This document shows, piece after piece, positions 7,479-15,067 of a stretch of 64,000 nucleotides of DNA (position 1 is its first letter; every line of letters starts with the position of its first letter). The stretch covers positions 1 through 64,000 of the forward strand of contig JAFQAR010000102.1 in the NCBI GenBank assembly GCA_017399905.1, written 5' to 3'. The translations under genes and the position numbers were made by a program. The notes under the pieces are model-generated. The model did not search any database. It was given only the letters and a program-made list of their open reading frames with translations, and was not told the origin of the DNA. Origin of the DNA: Bacteroidales bacterium (GTDB lineage: Bacteria > Bacteroidota > Bacteroidia > Bacteroidales > UBA932).

Positions 7479-8825
7479 ATGAAGTCTTCACAGATATCTC
7501 TCACGTTCAGGGCCCTGATAACCGCCATCGCGCTGGCGGCGTTCTGTTCGTGTAACGACGGTTGGGAAGACAACATGAATCCGGCCGGGACGGTCGGAAG
7601 AAATCCCGGAGACAGGACAGTCACCGAATATAACCGTAACGTATTCCTTATATATTCGATAGGATTCAACAACCTCTCATCATACCTTAAGGAAGATATC
7701 AATGACATTGCATCCGGAAGGATCCCGTCAGGATTCGACCATGACGACGTCATCCTCGTCTTCAGCCACAGCACTAAAGGCTCGTACAGGAATCCTAATC
7801 CTCCCGCACTGTTCAGGATATACAGGGACTGGAACGGAAAGCCCGTAAGAGACACCCTTCTCGTAATGGACGAGAACACGGTATCGGCATCACCGCAGAC
7901 CTTGAACGAGGTGCTGACATACGTAAGGGACAATTTCCACGCGAGACGATACGGAATGTTGATGTCTTCGCATGCGACAGGATGGGTTCCTGCCGGATAT
8001 ACCAGCAAAGGAAAGGAAATGGAGGACGGCGAATGGCCTGTGACGTTCTCCTCAGCAACACCGGGGCCGGTACCTTTCTCAGAAAAGATACAGACATCAG
8101 GCATGCCTGTATTGAAGAGCTTCGGAAGCCAGTCGGTTGCCGACAGCCTTGCTTATGAGATGAACATCAACGATATGGCCGATGCCATCCCCATGAAACT
8201 GGACTACATCCTTTTCGACGCCTGCTTCATGGGAGGAATAGAAGTGGCATACGAATTCAGGGAAGTCTGTGACAGGATGGTCTTCTCACAGACGGAGATA
8301 ATGGCCGACGGCATGGACTACACCACGATGACTTCATATCTGTTCAACGGAAGAGAGCCTGACCTTGAAGGGTTCAGCGAAAATTTCTACAGATATTATG
8401 ACAGCTACGACCAGCCCGGGGAAGAAACAGACAGATCGGCGACGATTTCCCTTGTTGACTGCCGGGAGCTGGACGACCTGGCCGAAGTATGCAGGGACAT
8501 ATTCGGAACGAACAGAAGCGGGATAGCGTCTCTGGAAGGATCATACAAGGTGCAGAGGTATTTCAGGTCAAGCAGTCACAGATGGTTCTATGACCTGAGA
8601 CACATCGTGGAGATGTCCGGAGCCACTTCCGACCAGCTTGAACGTCTTGACCAGGCGCTTGAAAGATGCGTACTGTACAAGGCTGCCACAGAGGAATTCA
8701 TATGCGAGATACAGCTGAAGAATCACTGCGGTCTGAGCATGTACCTGCCATACAGCGGCCTGGACCGGCTGAATTCCTTCTACAGGAAGCTGGAATGGAA
8801 CAAAGCCACGGGACTTGTAGAATAA
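7479..8825 (+). CDS. Clostripain-family (C11) cysteine peptidase lipoprotein
   Basis: A 448-residue putative surface or periplasmic cysteine peptidase. It opens with a lipoprotein signal peptide (AFCSCNDGW, lipid cysteine near residue 25). The caspase-like fold of family C11 is shown by a hydrophobic strand followed by H165 (LMSSHATGW) and a second strand followed by C249 (LFDACFMGG), the expected His-Cys dyad spacing. C11 enzymes cut after Arg or Lys and often mature by self-cleavage; here the C-terminal third (about 300-448) has no recognised domain. The gene stands alone between divergent dipeptidyl-peptidase III and rplY. Substrate unknown. Confidence 0.88.
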   Translation: MKSSQISLTFRALITAIALAAFCSCNDGWEDNMNPAGTVGRNPGDRTVTEYNRNVFLIYSIGFNNLSSYLKEDINDIASGRIPSGFDHDDVILVFSHSTKGSYRNPNPPALFRIYRDWNGKPVRDTLLVMDENTVSASPQTLNEVLTYVRDNFHARRYGMLMSSHATGWVPAGYTSKGKEMEDGEWPVTFSSATPGPVPFSEKIQTSGMPVLKSFGSQSVADSLAYEMNINDMADAIPMKLDYILFDACFMGGIEVAYEFREVCDRMVFSQTEIMADGMDYTTMTSYLFNGREPDLEGFSENFYRYYDSYDQPGEETDRSATISLVDCRELDDLAEVCRDIFGTNRSGIASLEGSYKVQRYFRSSSHRWFYDLRHIVEMSGATSDQLERLDQALERCVLYKAATEEFICEIQLKNHCGLSMYLPYSGLDRLNSFYRKLEWNKATGLVE

Positions 8826-8841
8826 ATTTCTCACACAACCT

Positions 8842-8871
8842 TTTGCAGTTCAAATAATTTGTCTATCTTTG
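8842..8871 (+). promoter_or_regulatory. Promoter of rplY
   Basis: TTTG (8842-8845), 18-nt spacer, TATCTTTG (8864-8871), one of the best consensus matches in the window. The start codon is 87 nt further on, leaving room for a structured leader. Confidence 0.75.
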
Positions 8872-8880
8872 CAGCCCCAT

Positions 8881-8929
8881 AAAAAGCAGAAGGGCTTTTT
8901 GGTGCAATGGGGTCCGGCAGATGCCGGAC
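8881..8929 (+). promoter_or_regulatory. Two-hairpin 5' leader of rplY
   Basis: Hairpin 1: AAAAAGC (8881-8887) with GCTTTTT (8894-8900). Hairpin 2: GTCCGGC (8912-8918) with GCCGGAC (8923-8929). Both are perfect 7-bp stems within the leader between promoter and start codon. L25 is known to control its own mRNA in E. coli; a similar role here is inference. Confidence 0.5.
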
Positions 8930-8958
8930 TGAGTAACACATTTTAAAAACAAAAGACA

Positions 8959-9540
8959 ATGAAGCACATTGAACTCAACGGCCAGGTTCGCGAAGCTGGC
9001 AACAAGGCAACTGTAAAGGCCATCCGTAGAGCAGGACAGGTTCCTTGCAACATCTATGGACTCGGTATCGAGAACATCCTCTTCACTATCGATGCACAGG
9101 ATCTCAAGACCATCACCCACACTCCTAACTCATACATCATCGACCTCAAGCTTGATGACGGCAGAAGCGGTTACGCTGTACTTCATGAGGTACAGTATCA
9201 TCCGGTAAGCGACGAGGCTCTTCACGCAGATTTCCTCTTCGTTACTGAGGAAAAGCCTGTAACCATCGAGGTTCCTGTAAAGGTTGTAGGACACTCAGAG
9301 GGTGTGAAGATGGGTGGTAAGCTCCTCGTATCAAGCCGCAAGCTCCGCGTAAGCGCCATGATGGACAAGCTTCCTGATCTCCTCGAGGTTGACTCTACTC
9401 ACCTCATGATCGGCAAGCAGATCGTTGCTGGCGACCTTAACTACGAAGGCGTTACAATCGTATCACCTAAGGCTACTATCATCTGCTCAGTACGTCCTAC
9501 ACGTGCTACACAGCAGGCTAAGATGGAGCAGGGAAAGTAA
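8959..9540 (+). CDS. rplY: 50S ribosomal protein L25 / Ctc
   Basis: L25 binds 5S rRNA in the central protuberance of the 50S subunit. The 193-residue form is the longer TL5/Ctc type: an N-terminal 5S-binding beta domain (about 1-90, with GQVREAGNKATVKAIRRAGQ near 7-26 and VPCNIYG after it) and a C-terminal domain (about 95-185, EKPVTIEVPVKVVGHSEGVK). It is followed after 11 nt by pth, a widespread pairing (ctc-pth). Codon use is strongly biased, as expected for a ribosomal protein. Confidence 0.96.
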   Translation: MKHIELNGQVREAGNKATVKAIRRAGQVPCNIYGLGIENILFTIDAQDLKTITHTPNSYIIDLKLDDGRSGYAVLHEVQYHPVSDEALHADFLFVTEEKPVTIEVPVKVVGHSEGVKMGGKLLVSSRKLRVSAMMDKLPDLLEVDSTHLMIGKQIVAGDLNYEGVTIVSPKATIICSVRPTRATQQAKMEQGK

Positions 9541-9551
9541 TCTGAATTGAC

Positions 9552-10133
9552 ATGAACTATCTGATCGTCGGTTTAGGAAACATCGGCGTCGAATATGTCA
9601 ATACCAGACACAACATGGGATTTATGGTATTGGACGCCTGGGCTCAGGCGTCCAATATTCTTTTTGAGTCTGGCAGATACGGATATACGGCGACCGTTTC
9701 ATTCAAAGGCAGGAAGTTCACTCTTCTGAAGCCTTCCACATACATGAATCTGAGCGGAAAGGCTGTAAGATACTGGATGAACGAACTGAAGATTCCTGTC
9801 GAGCAGTTGCTTGTGATATCTGACGACCTGAACATACCTTTCGGCACCTTGCGCCTGCGCAAGAACGGCAGTGCAGGAGGTCACAACGGTCTGACAAACA
9901 TCAACGAGCTCATCGGAACCCAGGACTATGCCAGAATACGTGTCGGAATCGGAAACGAATTCGGAAGAGGCCACCAGATCGACTATGTTCTGGGAGAACT
10001 TGCCGATGAAGAGATCGAGCAGATGCCTGAGATCTGCAAACGTGTCATAGAAGGCGTCAAGGCTTGGGCCACAATAGGGGCAGACAGGGCTATGAATGTG
10101 GTCAACACCCGCCCCAAAACAGAAAAACTTTAA
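9552..10133 (+). CDS. pth: Peptidyl-tRNA hydrolase
   Basis: Pth recycles tRNA by cleaving peptidyl-tRNAs released from stalled ribosomes. The 193-residue protein shows the family sequence from the start: YLIVGLGNIGVEYVNTRHNMGF with catalytic H20 and substrate-binding N10, then PSTYMNLSG near 59-67 and the DDLNIPFG...GSAGGHNGL region near 92-117. It follows rplY by 11 nt and probably shares its promoter. Unusual: codons for VLDAWAQASNI (about 27-36) contain a perfect 13-bp inverted repeat followed by a T-rich run (see the separate entry). Confidence 0.97.
   Translation: MNYLIVGLGNIGVEYVNTRHNMGFMVLDAWAQASNILFESGRYGYTATVSFKGRKFTLLKPSTYMNLSGKAVRYWMNELKIPVEQLLVISDDLNIPFGTLRLRKNGSAGGHNGLTNINELIGTQDYARIRVGIGNEFGRGHQIDYVLGELADEEIEQMPEICKRVIEGVKAWATIGADRAMNVVNTRPKTEKL
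9628..9666 (+). repeat. Perfect 13-bp hairpin with T-rich tail inside pth
   Basis: TATTGGACGCCTG (9628-9640), loop GGCT, CAGGCGTCCAATA (9645-9657), then TTCTTTTTG. It looks exactly like an intrinsic terminator but lies within the pth coding frame. Confidence 0.75.
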
Positions 10134-10219
10134 AAAATTTGGTTTTTAAAAAGTTAATACATAACTTGCCGAAAGTTTTGATGCTTAACGTTTAACGAAC
10201 TATTTAAAATTAAAAGACA

Positions 10220-10393
10220 ATGAAAGAGCTTGTAGATCAGATCAAGGCAGAGTACGAGGTTTTCGCAAAGAACGCTGAGGCTCAGGTAGAGAAGGGCAAC
10301 AAGGCTGCCGGAGCACGTGCTCGCAAAGCTGCGCTTAACCTCATGAAGTTGATGAAGGATTTTAGAAAGGTTTCTGTAGAGGCTTCTAAATAA
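10220..10393 (+). CDS. Histone H1-like (Hc1) small DNA-binding protein
   Basis: A 57-residue lysine-rich protein, MKELVDQIKAEYEVF at the start and LMKLMKDFRKVSVEASK at the end, with AAGARARKAALNL between. This is the compact histone H1/Hc1-like family of Bacteroidota, thought to coat DNA. The start ATG at 10220 follows AAAAGACA, the same pre-start sequence seen at rplY. It is flanked by pth upstream (86-nt gap) and an intrinsic terminator 22 nt downstream. Charged residues make a helical protein likely. Family assignment rests on length, composition and pattern. Confidence 0.85.
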   Translation: MKELVDQIKAEYEVFAKNAEAQVEKGNKAAGARARKAALNLMKLMKDFRKVSVEASK

Positions 10394-10414
10394 TTTGTTC
10401 ACCAACCGTAATTT

Positions 10415-10446
10415 ATAAGCTGTCCGTAAGGCAGCTTATTTTTTTT
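10415..10446 (+). terminator. Intrinsic terminator after the histone-like gene
   Basis: ATAAGCTG (10415-10422) and CAGCTTAT (10432-10439) form an 8-bp stem with a 9-nt loop, followed by a run of T to 10446. It ends the rplY-pth-histone transcript. Confidence 0.85.
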
Positions 10447-10535
10447 GAAAAAATTTTCACTTTTTTTCATTTTTCATGCAACGTTATCATAGAACATTGC
10501 ATCTATATGTCAGGTTTAGGTTTTAGTACACGTTT
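10447..10535. other. AT-rich intergenic stretch between two terminators
   Basis: No reading frame or promoter box is visible between the two hairpins. A small untranslated RNA ending at the 10536-10572 terminator cannot be ruled out, but nothing positive supports one. Confidence 0.3.
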
Positions 10536-10572
10536 AAGGGGCTGTAAAGCAGTGATGCTTTCAGCCCCTTTT
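10536..10572. terminator. Intrinsic terminator between convergent genes
   Basis: AAGGGGCTG (10536-10544) pairs with CAGCCCCTT (10562-10570); an inner AAAGC/GCTTT stem continues after one bulged T. The plus-strand side ends in TTTT. It probably ends the minus-strand PCMD gene and backs up the plus-strand terminator. Confidence 0.75.
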
Positions 10573-10593
10573 CCATTTATTCCGGCCGTGAAC

Positions 10594-11574
10594 CTACATC
10601 ACGACTTCGACATTATCGATCCATAATGTATTGCCGACTCCACCATGGAATGCCTTTCCGCAACTTGATATGAAATAGATCATCATATGGTTCGGTTCCT
10701 CATCCGGCCCGGCCCAGCCATCTTCATTGACGACCACGATCTTTCCTTTGCTGTTCCTTGTATACCATACGAGATCGGGATCGGTCTTCAGTCCCATATA
10801 ATCCTTATAGAACGGTTCACCGGTTATATCTCCGTACCTGATCTGGATTTCATGACCGTTGTTCCACTCAGGAACATCTGTCATAATCCTTTCGATACCC
10901 GTTCCGACCCTGAGGGCATGAACATTTCCTTCCTCATCCTCCCATCTCTTCTGCAGGACCACGGTAAACTCAGCCCAGTCCGGGATGCCGAGATTCTTCT
11001 TCTTTGAGAAACCGGTGGCACGGATTGTCTCGTGTCCCACATCAGCCTTGTAATCAAGCCTTACAGACTTAGGCTTGCCGGTGAAAGGGAAGCCGTAATC
11101 CACCTTGGCCATCGGACTTTTCGTATCCTTGATCGGCTCAGGCAGGGTTCCGACCATCATCACTCCCTGGCAGGTAACATCCATATTGACTATGCCGAGA
11201 GCCTTCACCTCCTCGATATGAGTCTCGATCCTTGCGCAGTACCCGTCTCCCCTCTTTTCCGGATAAACCGTATTGTTGGTCTTTACGACTCCGGCGACCA
11301 CGGCAAGTACATTGTTGGTCCTCCATATGTAGCCCTCCGGCGCAGAGTAAGGCTGCCTGCCGTTTCTCAAGGTATCAGCAGGACTTCCATAGAATTCATA
11401 AAGATACTTGGTCTGTCCTCCGATGATGCCGGATTCATTGATCTCGCGCACCGTCCATCTGTCGAAGTTGCCGTAAGCATTGATCTTTTCCACCAGTCCG
11501 CTCTGTGAATGTGCATAAGGCATTGCTGATGTCAGCATTATCACAGAAAGCAAAAATAATCTTGTCCGTCTCAT
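10594..11574 (-). CDS. Exported PCMD-domain protein (putative carbohydrate metabolism domain)
   Basis: A 326-residue secreted protein. A Sec signal peptide (about 1-24, LFLLSVIMLTSAMPYAHS) precedes one large beta-rich domain from about 35 to the C-terminus that resembles the PCMD (putative carbohydrate metabolism domain) family: FDRWTVREI early, YIWRTNN, and the ending NTLWIDNVEVVM, which has the look of a carbohydrate-binding-like beta sandwich. No catalytic residues can be named. The start at 11574 was chosen because the reading frame upstream of it has no signal peptide and the -7 box lies at 11604-11611. It is divergent from the M6 protease gene. Function is unproven. Confidence 0.65.
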   Translation of the reverse strand: MRRTRLFLLSVIMLTSAMPYAHSQSGLVEKINAYGNFDRWTVREINESGIIGGQTKYLYEFYGSPADTLRNGRQPYSAPEGYIWRTNNVLAVVAGVVKTNNTVYPEKRGDGYCARIETHIEEVKALGIVNMDVTCQGVMMVGTLPEPIKDTKSPMAKVDYGFPFTGKPKSVRLDYKADVGHETIRATGFSKKKNLGIPDWAEFTVVLQKRWEDEEGNVHALRVGTGIERIMTDVPEWNNGHEIQIRYGDITGEPFYKDYMGLKTDPDLVWYTRNSKGKIVVVNEDGWAGPDEEPNHMMIYFISSCGKAFHGGVGNTLWIDNVEVVM

Positions 11575-11603
11575 AAAAAATGTGTAAATATGCAATTCGT
11601 TTG

Positions 11604-11611
11604 CAAATATA
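11604..11611 (-). promoter_or_regulatory. -7 element of the PCMD gene
   Basis: TATATTTG on the minus strand, 30 nt before the start at 11574; no clear -33 TTTG. Confidence 0.5.
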
Positions 11612-11641
11612 ATGACGATTTGTAAAACCTGACCTGAAAAC

Positions 11642-13846
11642 ATGAAACTTAACAGATTGATTTTTGTTCTTTTTGGATTGCTGATTGTTCCAGAGCTCCA
11701 CGCCTCTCCTGCCAGAAACGGAAATATCATCCTGTTTCAGCCTGACGGAACAAGCTTCACTGCAGTATTCAAAGGAGACGAATCCACTAAAATAAAGACA
11801 ACCTCAGAGGGACACGCCATCATCCAGGACAAGGACGGATGGTGGTGTTACGCAATTTATGACGCAGACGGAGGGAAATGCAGCAGCGGCTGGAAAGTAG
11901 GACAGGATGTTCCGTCGGAAATAACGTCAGAAAGCCTTCAGATACCGTACGGAATCCTTTCTTCGAATGGAGCGATGATACGGGAGAGGCTCGACATCCT
12001 CAACGGCGACACCGCATTGAAAAAGATGGTCAGAAGACAGAGGAACCTCACCAAGGCGGATGAGGGAGAGGCCGAAGAGACTCCGGTAAAGCACGGACTG
12101 GTCATCCTTGCCTCATTCAGGGATGTGGACTTCAAGAACGGCAGGGCATCATTCGAGAATCTGCTCAAGAAGGAAGGTTATTCGTTCAACGGCGCCACAG
12201 GGTGCGCAAAGGAGTATTTTGACGCCCAGTTCAACGGCAAGATCAAGTTTGACTTCCATGTATCCGAAATAGTGACCCTGCCGAAGAACAGAGCTTATTA
12301 CGGAGGAAACGACACATATGGTGACGACAGGAATCCGGCCGAAATGATCAAGGACGCCTGCATTCTTGCCGACGATGCCGTCGACTTCTCTCTTTACGAC
12401 GATGACGGAGACGGAGAGGTGGACAATGTATTCGTGTTCTTCGCCGGTCCGGATGAAGCTGAAGGTGCAGACGAGAACTGCATCTGGTCCCATGCATGGT
12501 ATCTTCAGGATGGAGCCGGAATCAGGCTTGTTCTTGACGGAAAGACGATCAACAGGTATGCATGCACGTCAGAACTGACACGAAGCTACACCTCAACAGG
12601 TACCGTCGTGGAATATATGACGAGCATCGGTACATTCTGCCATGAATACAGCCACACTTTCGGCCTTCCGGATTTCTACGACACCGACTATGATGATGAA
12701 GGCGGATGGGCTGCCGGACTCTGGAAGACCTCACTGATGGACACAGGCAACCAGAACAATTCCGGAAACACTCCTCCATATTACAATGCGATAGAACGCG
12801 AACTGCTCGGCATATCTGACCCCGTAACCTTGAACACAACCGGCAGATACACCCTCGACCCGATCGACAAGAACGGAACCTGCTACAGGATTGACACGGA
12901 TCAGGAAGGCGAATACTTTCTTTTCGAATGTAGGGCTGCAGAAGGATGGGACAAATACATAGGTGGAAGCGGAATGTTGATATACCACATAGACAGAAGC
13001 AATGCTGTCATGGAAAGATGGGATTATTACAACACCGTCAACGCCGACCACAGCCATCAATGCGCCGACCTGATTGAAGCCGACGGCCGCAAGGACAGTT
13101 TCGGCAGCATGGAAGAAAAGGCCAATCTGTCCAAAAGCCTGAGCGGGGTATTCTTTCCATACGGAAGCACCACCTCATTCACACCCGACGGTTCCCCTTC
13201 ATTCAGATTCTGGAGTGGAGCGGAAAGTCCTTATGCACTTGTCTCGATCAAGAAGGAAAACAGCGTCATAACATTCAATCTCATAGAAGACGGAAAGACA
13301 GGCACTCCTCCTGATGCCGTGAACATGAGCTACGAAGCCTTTGCCGATGCGGCAATCATCCGATTCGAAAGCAGCTATCTCTTCAACGGGGAAGCACAGG
13401 CCGTATGGGGAAGAAAAGATCAGGAAGACAAGGAAATCACCGTGACTCCTTACGCCCCGGGCAAATACTCCGTAACATTGGAAGGCCTTGAATCCTCAAA
13501 GACCTATAACTTAAAGGTGACATTCATCCTCGACGGGCTGGAAGGCAATACGGAAGACATCTCATTCATGACCAAGAGGATGCCGGACGTAGATTGGCCA
13601 TACATCTACCTCGGAAGCATGGAGCGCGACAGCAACGGCCATTTCCTGGAAGGAGGGCGCTTCCCCATGAGGGTATACAATGCTGCTGACGCTGCTGAAA
13701 TAAGGTGGACATTCAATGGTGAGGAGATAGCTCCAGAGGGTGACGGATACTGGACGTTGACGGGCAACGGCACCCTCCAGGCAGTGATAATCTGGGAGGA
13801 CGGCAGACGCGAGATCGTCACCAAGGAAATAATTACAGGCAGATAG
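11642..13846 (+). CDS. Secreted M6-family metalloprotease
   Basis: A 734-residue zinc metalloprotease of the immune-inhibitor-A type. Signal peptide about 1-22 (ending ELHA), N-terminal propeptide to about 145, catalytic domain about 150-420 with the zinc motif H334-E-Y-S-H338 followed by TFGLPDFYD, the M6 signature. The DDDGDGEVDNVFVFFAG stretch (about 252-268) looks like a Ca2+ site ahead of the active site. The C-terminal part (about 545-734) contains fibronectin-like beta repeats. A small lipoprotein gene follows after one base. It probably acts on proteins outside the cell; the substrate is unknown. Confidence 0.9.
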   Translation: MKLNRLIFVLFGLLIVPELHASPARNGNIILFQPDGTSFTAVFKGDESTKIKTTSEGHAIIQDKDGWWCYAIYDADGGKCSSGWKVGQDVPSEITSESLQIPYGILSSNGAMIRERLDILNGDTALKKMVRRQRNLTKADEGEAEETPVKHGLVILASFRDVDFKNGRASFENLLKKEGYSFNGATGCAKEYFDAQFNGKIKFDFHVSEIVTLPKNRAYYGGNDTYGDDRNPAEMIKDACILADDAVDFSLYDDDGDGEVDNVFVFFAGPDEAEGADENCIWSHAWYLQDGAGIRLVLDGKTINRYACTSELTRSYTSTGTVVEYMTSIGTFCHEYSHTFGLPDFYDTDYDDEGGWAAGLWKTSLMDTGNQNNSGNTPPYYNAIERELLGISDPVTLNTTGRYTLDPIDKNGTCYRIDTDQEGEYFLFECRAAEGWDKYIGGSGMLIYHIDRSNAVMERWDYYNTVNADHSHQCADLIEADGRKDSFGSMEEKANLSKSLSGVFFPYGSTTSFTPDGSPSFRFWSGAESPYALVSIKKENSVITFNLIEDGKTGTPPDAVNMSYEAFADAAIIRFESSYLFNGEAQAVWGRKDQEDKEITVTPYAPGKYSVTLEGLESSKTYNLKVTFILDGLEGNTEDISFMTKRMPDVDWPYIYLGSMERDSNGHFLEGGRFPMRVYNAADAAEIRWTFNGEEIAPEGDGYWTLTGNGTLQAVIIWEDGRREIVTKEIITGR

Positions 13847-13847
13847 A

Positions 13848-14246
13848 ATGAAAAGGATACTTTTACTGCTGACGGTATTGATTACAGTATCGGGATGCAT
13901 CTACGACATAGACGAAATCCTGCTGCAGAGGGAAGACATTTCGATGACGGTCAAGGGCGCGGAACAGTTCGTATACGACCCCGTGACCTGCCAGCTGGGA
14001 TACAACGAGGCCGAGAACGAATTCAGGGTACTGGACGACAATCTCGGACACTGGTTCATCGTAAAATGCAGCAGCAGACCGACGACTCCCGGCCAGGAAA
14101 TCCGGGCTGACCTGACCTGGACCACGGCAGACAACATAAGGAAGAAGAAAGGGCTGAAGTTCACGGTAAAAAAGACGAGTCCTGACGGTCTCATCTGGAT
14201 GTGGTGCAAATCTGACAAGATCGGCGTCACATTAAAGGAAATTTAA
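13848..14246 (+). CDS. Small lipoprotein of unknown function
   Basis: A 132-residue protein I do not recognise. It has a clear lipoprotein signal (VLITVSGCIYD, lipid Cys at 17) followed by about 115 residues of beta-rich, charged sequence with three further cysteines (C48, C74 and C120 approximately). It starts one base after the M6 protease stop, so the two are surely cotranscribed; a role as chaperone, inhibitor or anchor for the protease is a guess from position. Downstream the tpiA promoter begins within 12 bases. Confidence 0.75.
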   Translation: MKRILLLLTVLITVSGCIYDIDEILLQREDISMTVKGAEQFVYDPVTCQLGYNEAENEFRVLDDNLGHWFIVKCSSRPTTPGQEIRADLTWTTADNIRKKKGLKFTVKKTSPDGLIWMWCKSDKIGVTLKEI

Positions 14247-14257
14247 GAAATTTATCG

Positions 14258-14265
14258 TAAATTTG
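14258..14265 (+). promoter_or_regulatory. -7 element of tpiA
   Basis: TAAATTTG lies 43 nt before the tpiA start. The -33 region is AT-rich without an exact TTTG. Confidence 0.5.
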
Positions 14266-14308
14266 CGCCGCTTGAAAGATAATCAGAACAATTAAATACT
14301 TTAGAATC

Positions 14309-15061
14309 ATGAGAAAACACATCGTAGCAGGCAACTGGAAAATGAACACGACAGTTGCAGAGGGCGTAGAGCTCGCAAAGGCAGTAGTAGCAGCTTCAGC
14401 TGAAGTACCGGCTGACGTGAAGCTTATCATCGCACCTCCTTTCACTCACCTTTATCCTGTAGCTGAGGTTGTAAAGGGCACAGCAGTAGGCCTTTCATCA
14501 CAGAACTGCGCAGACAAGGAGAAGGGCGCATACACTGGTGAAGTGGCAGTAAACATGATCGCCGGAGTAGGTTGCGAATATGTAATCCTCGGTCACTCTG
14601 AGAGAAGAGAGTACTACGGTGAGACTGATGCAAAGCTTGTAGAGAAGGTAAAGCTCGCTCTTGCACAGGGTCTTTCACCAATCTTCTGCATCGGAGAGAA
14701 ACTTGAGGAGCGCGAGGCTGGCCGCCACTTCGAGGTTGTTACAGAGCAGGTAAAGAACGTTCTTTACACTCTTGCTCCAGAGGAAATGGCTAAGGTAATC
14801 GTAGCTTACGAGCCTGTATGGGCTATCGGAACCGGCAAGACAGCTACAGCTGAGCAGGCACAGGAGATCCACGCTGAAATCCGCAAGGTTCTTGCAGAGA
14901 AGTTCGGAGAACTCGCAGAAGAGATTTCCATCCTCTACGGCGGTTCATGCAAGCCATCTAACGCCAAGGAGCTTTTCGCATGCCCTGATATCGACGGAGG
15001 TCTTATAGGTGGTGCAGCCCTCAAGGCTGAAGACTTCATCGGAATCGCAGTATCATTCTAA
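14309..15061 (+). CDS. tpiA: Triosephosphate isomerase
   Basis: TIM interconverts dihydroxyacetone phosphate and glyceraldehyde 3-phosphate in glycolysis. The 250-residue sequence has all active-site residues: N9 and K11 (AGNWKMN), H96 (ILGHSERR), E168 ([11 protein letters not shown]) and the phosphate loops ([20 protein letters not shown]). Codon choice is highly biased, as expected for an abundant enzyme. The M49-like lipoprotein gene follows after 6 nt and is likely cotranscribed. In Bacteroides tpiA usually neighbours a BT_3928-type gene; here that gene is 42 kb away. Confidence 0.98.
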   Translation: MRKHIVAGNWKMNTTVAEGVELAKAVVAASAEVPADVKLIIAPPFTHLYPVAEVVKGTAVGLSSQNCADKEKGAYTGEVAVNMIAGVGCEYVILGHSERREYYGETDAKLVEKVKLALAQGLSPIFCIGEKLEEREAGRHFEVVTEQVKNVLYTLAPEEMAKVIVAYEPVWAIGTGKTATAEQAQEIHAEIRKVLAEKFGELAEEISILYGGSCKPSNAKELFACPDIDGGLIGGAALKAEDFIGIAVSF

Positions 15062-15067
15062 TCAAAC

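Noticed and set aside
10447..10535. Small RNA gene between two terminators
   Set aside because: No promoter box or conserved structure could be seen; the second hairpin is explained by the convergent PCMD gene.
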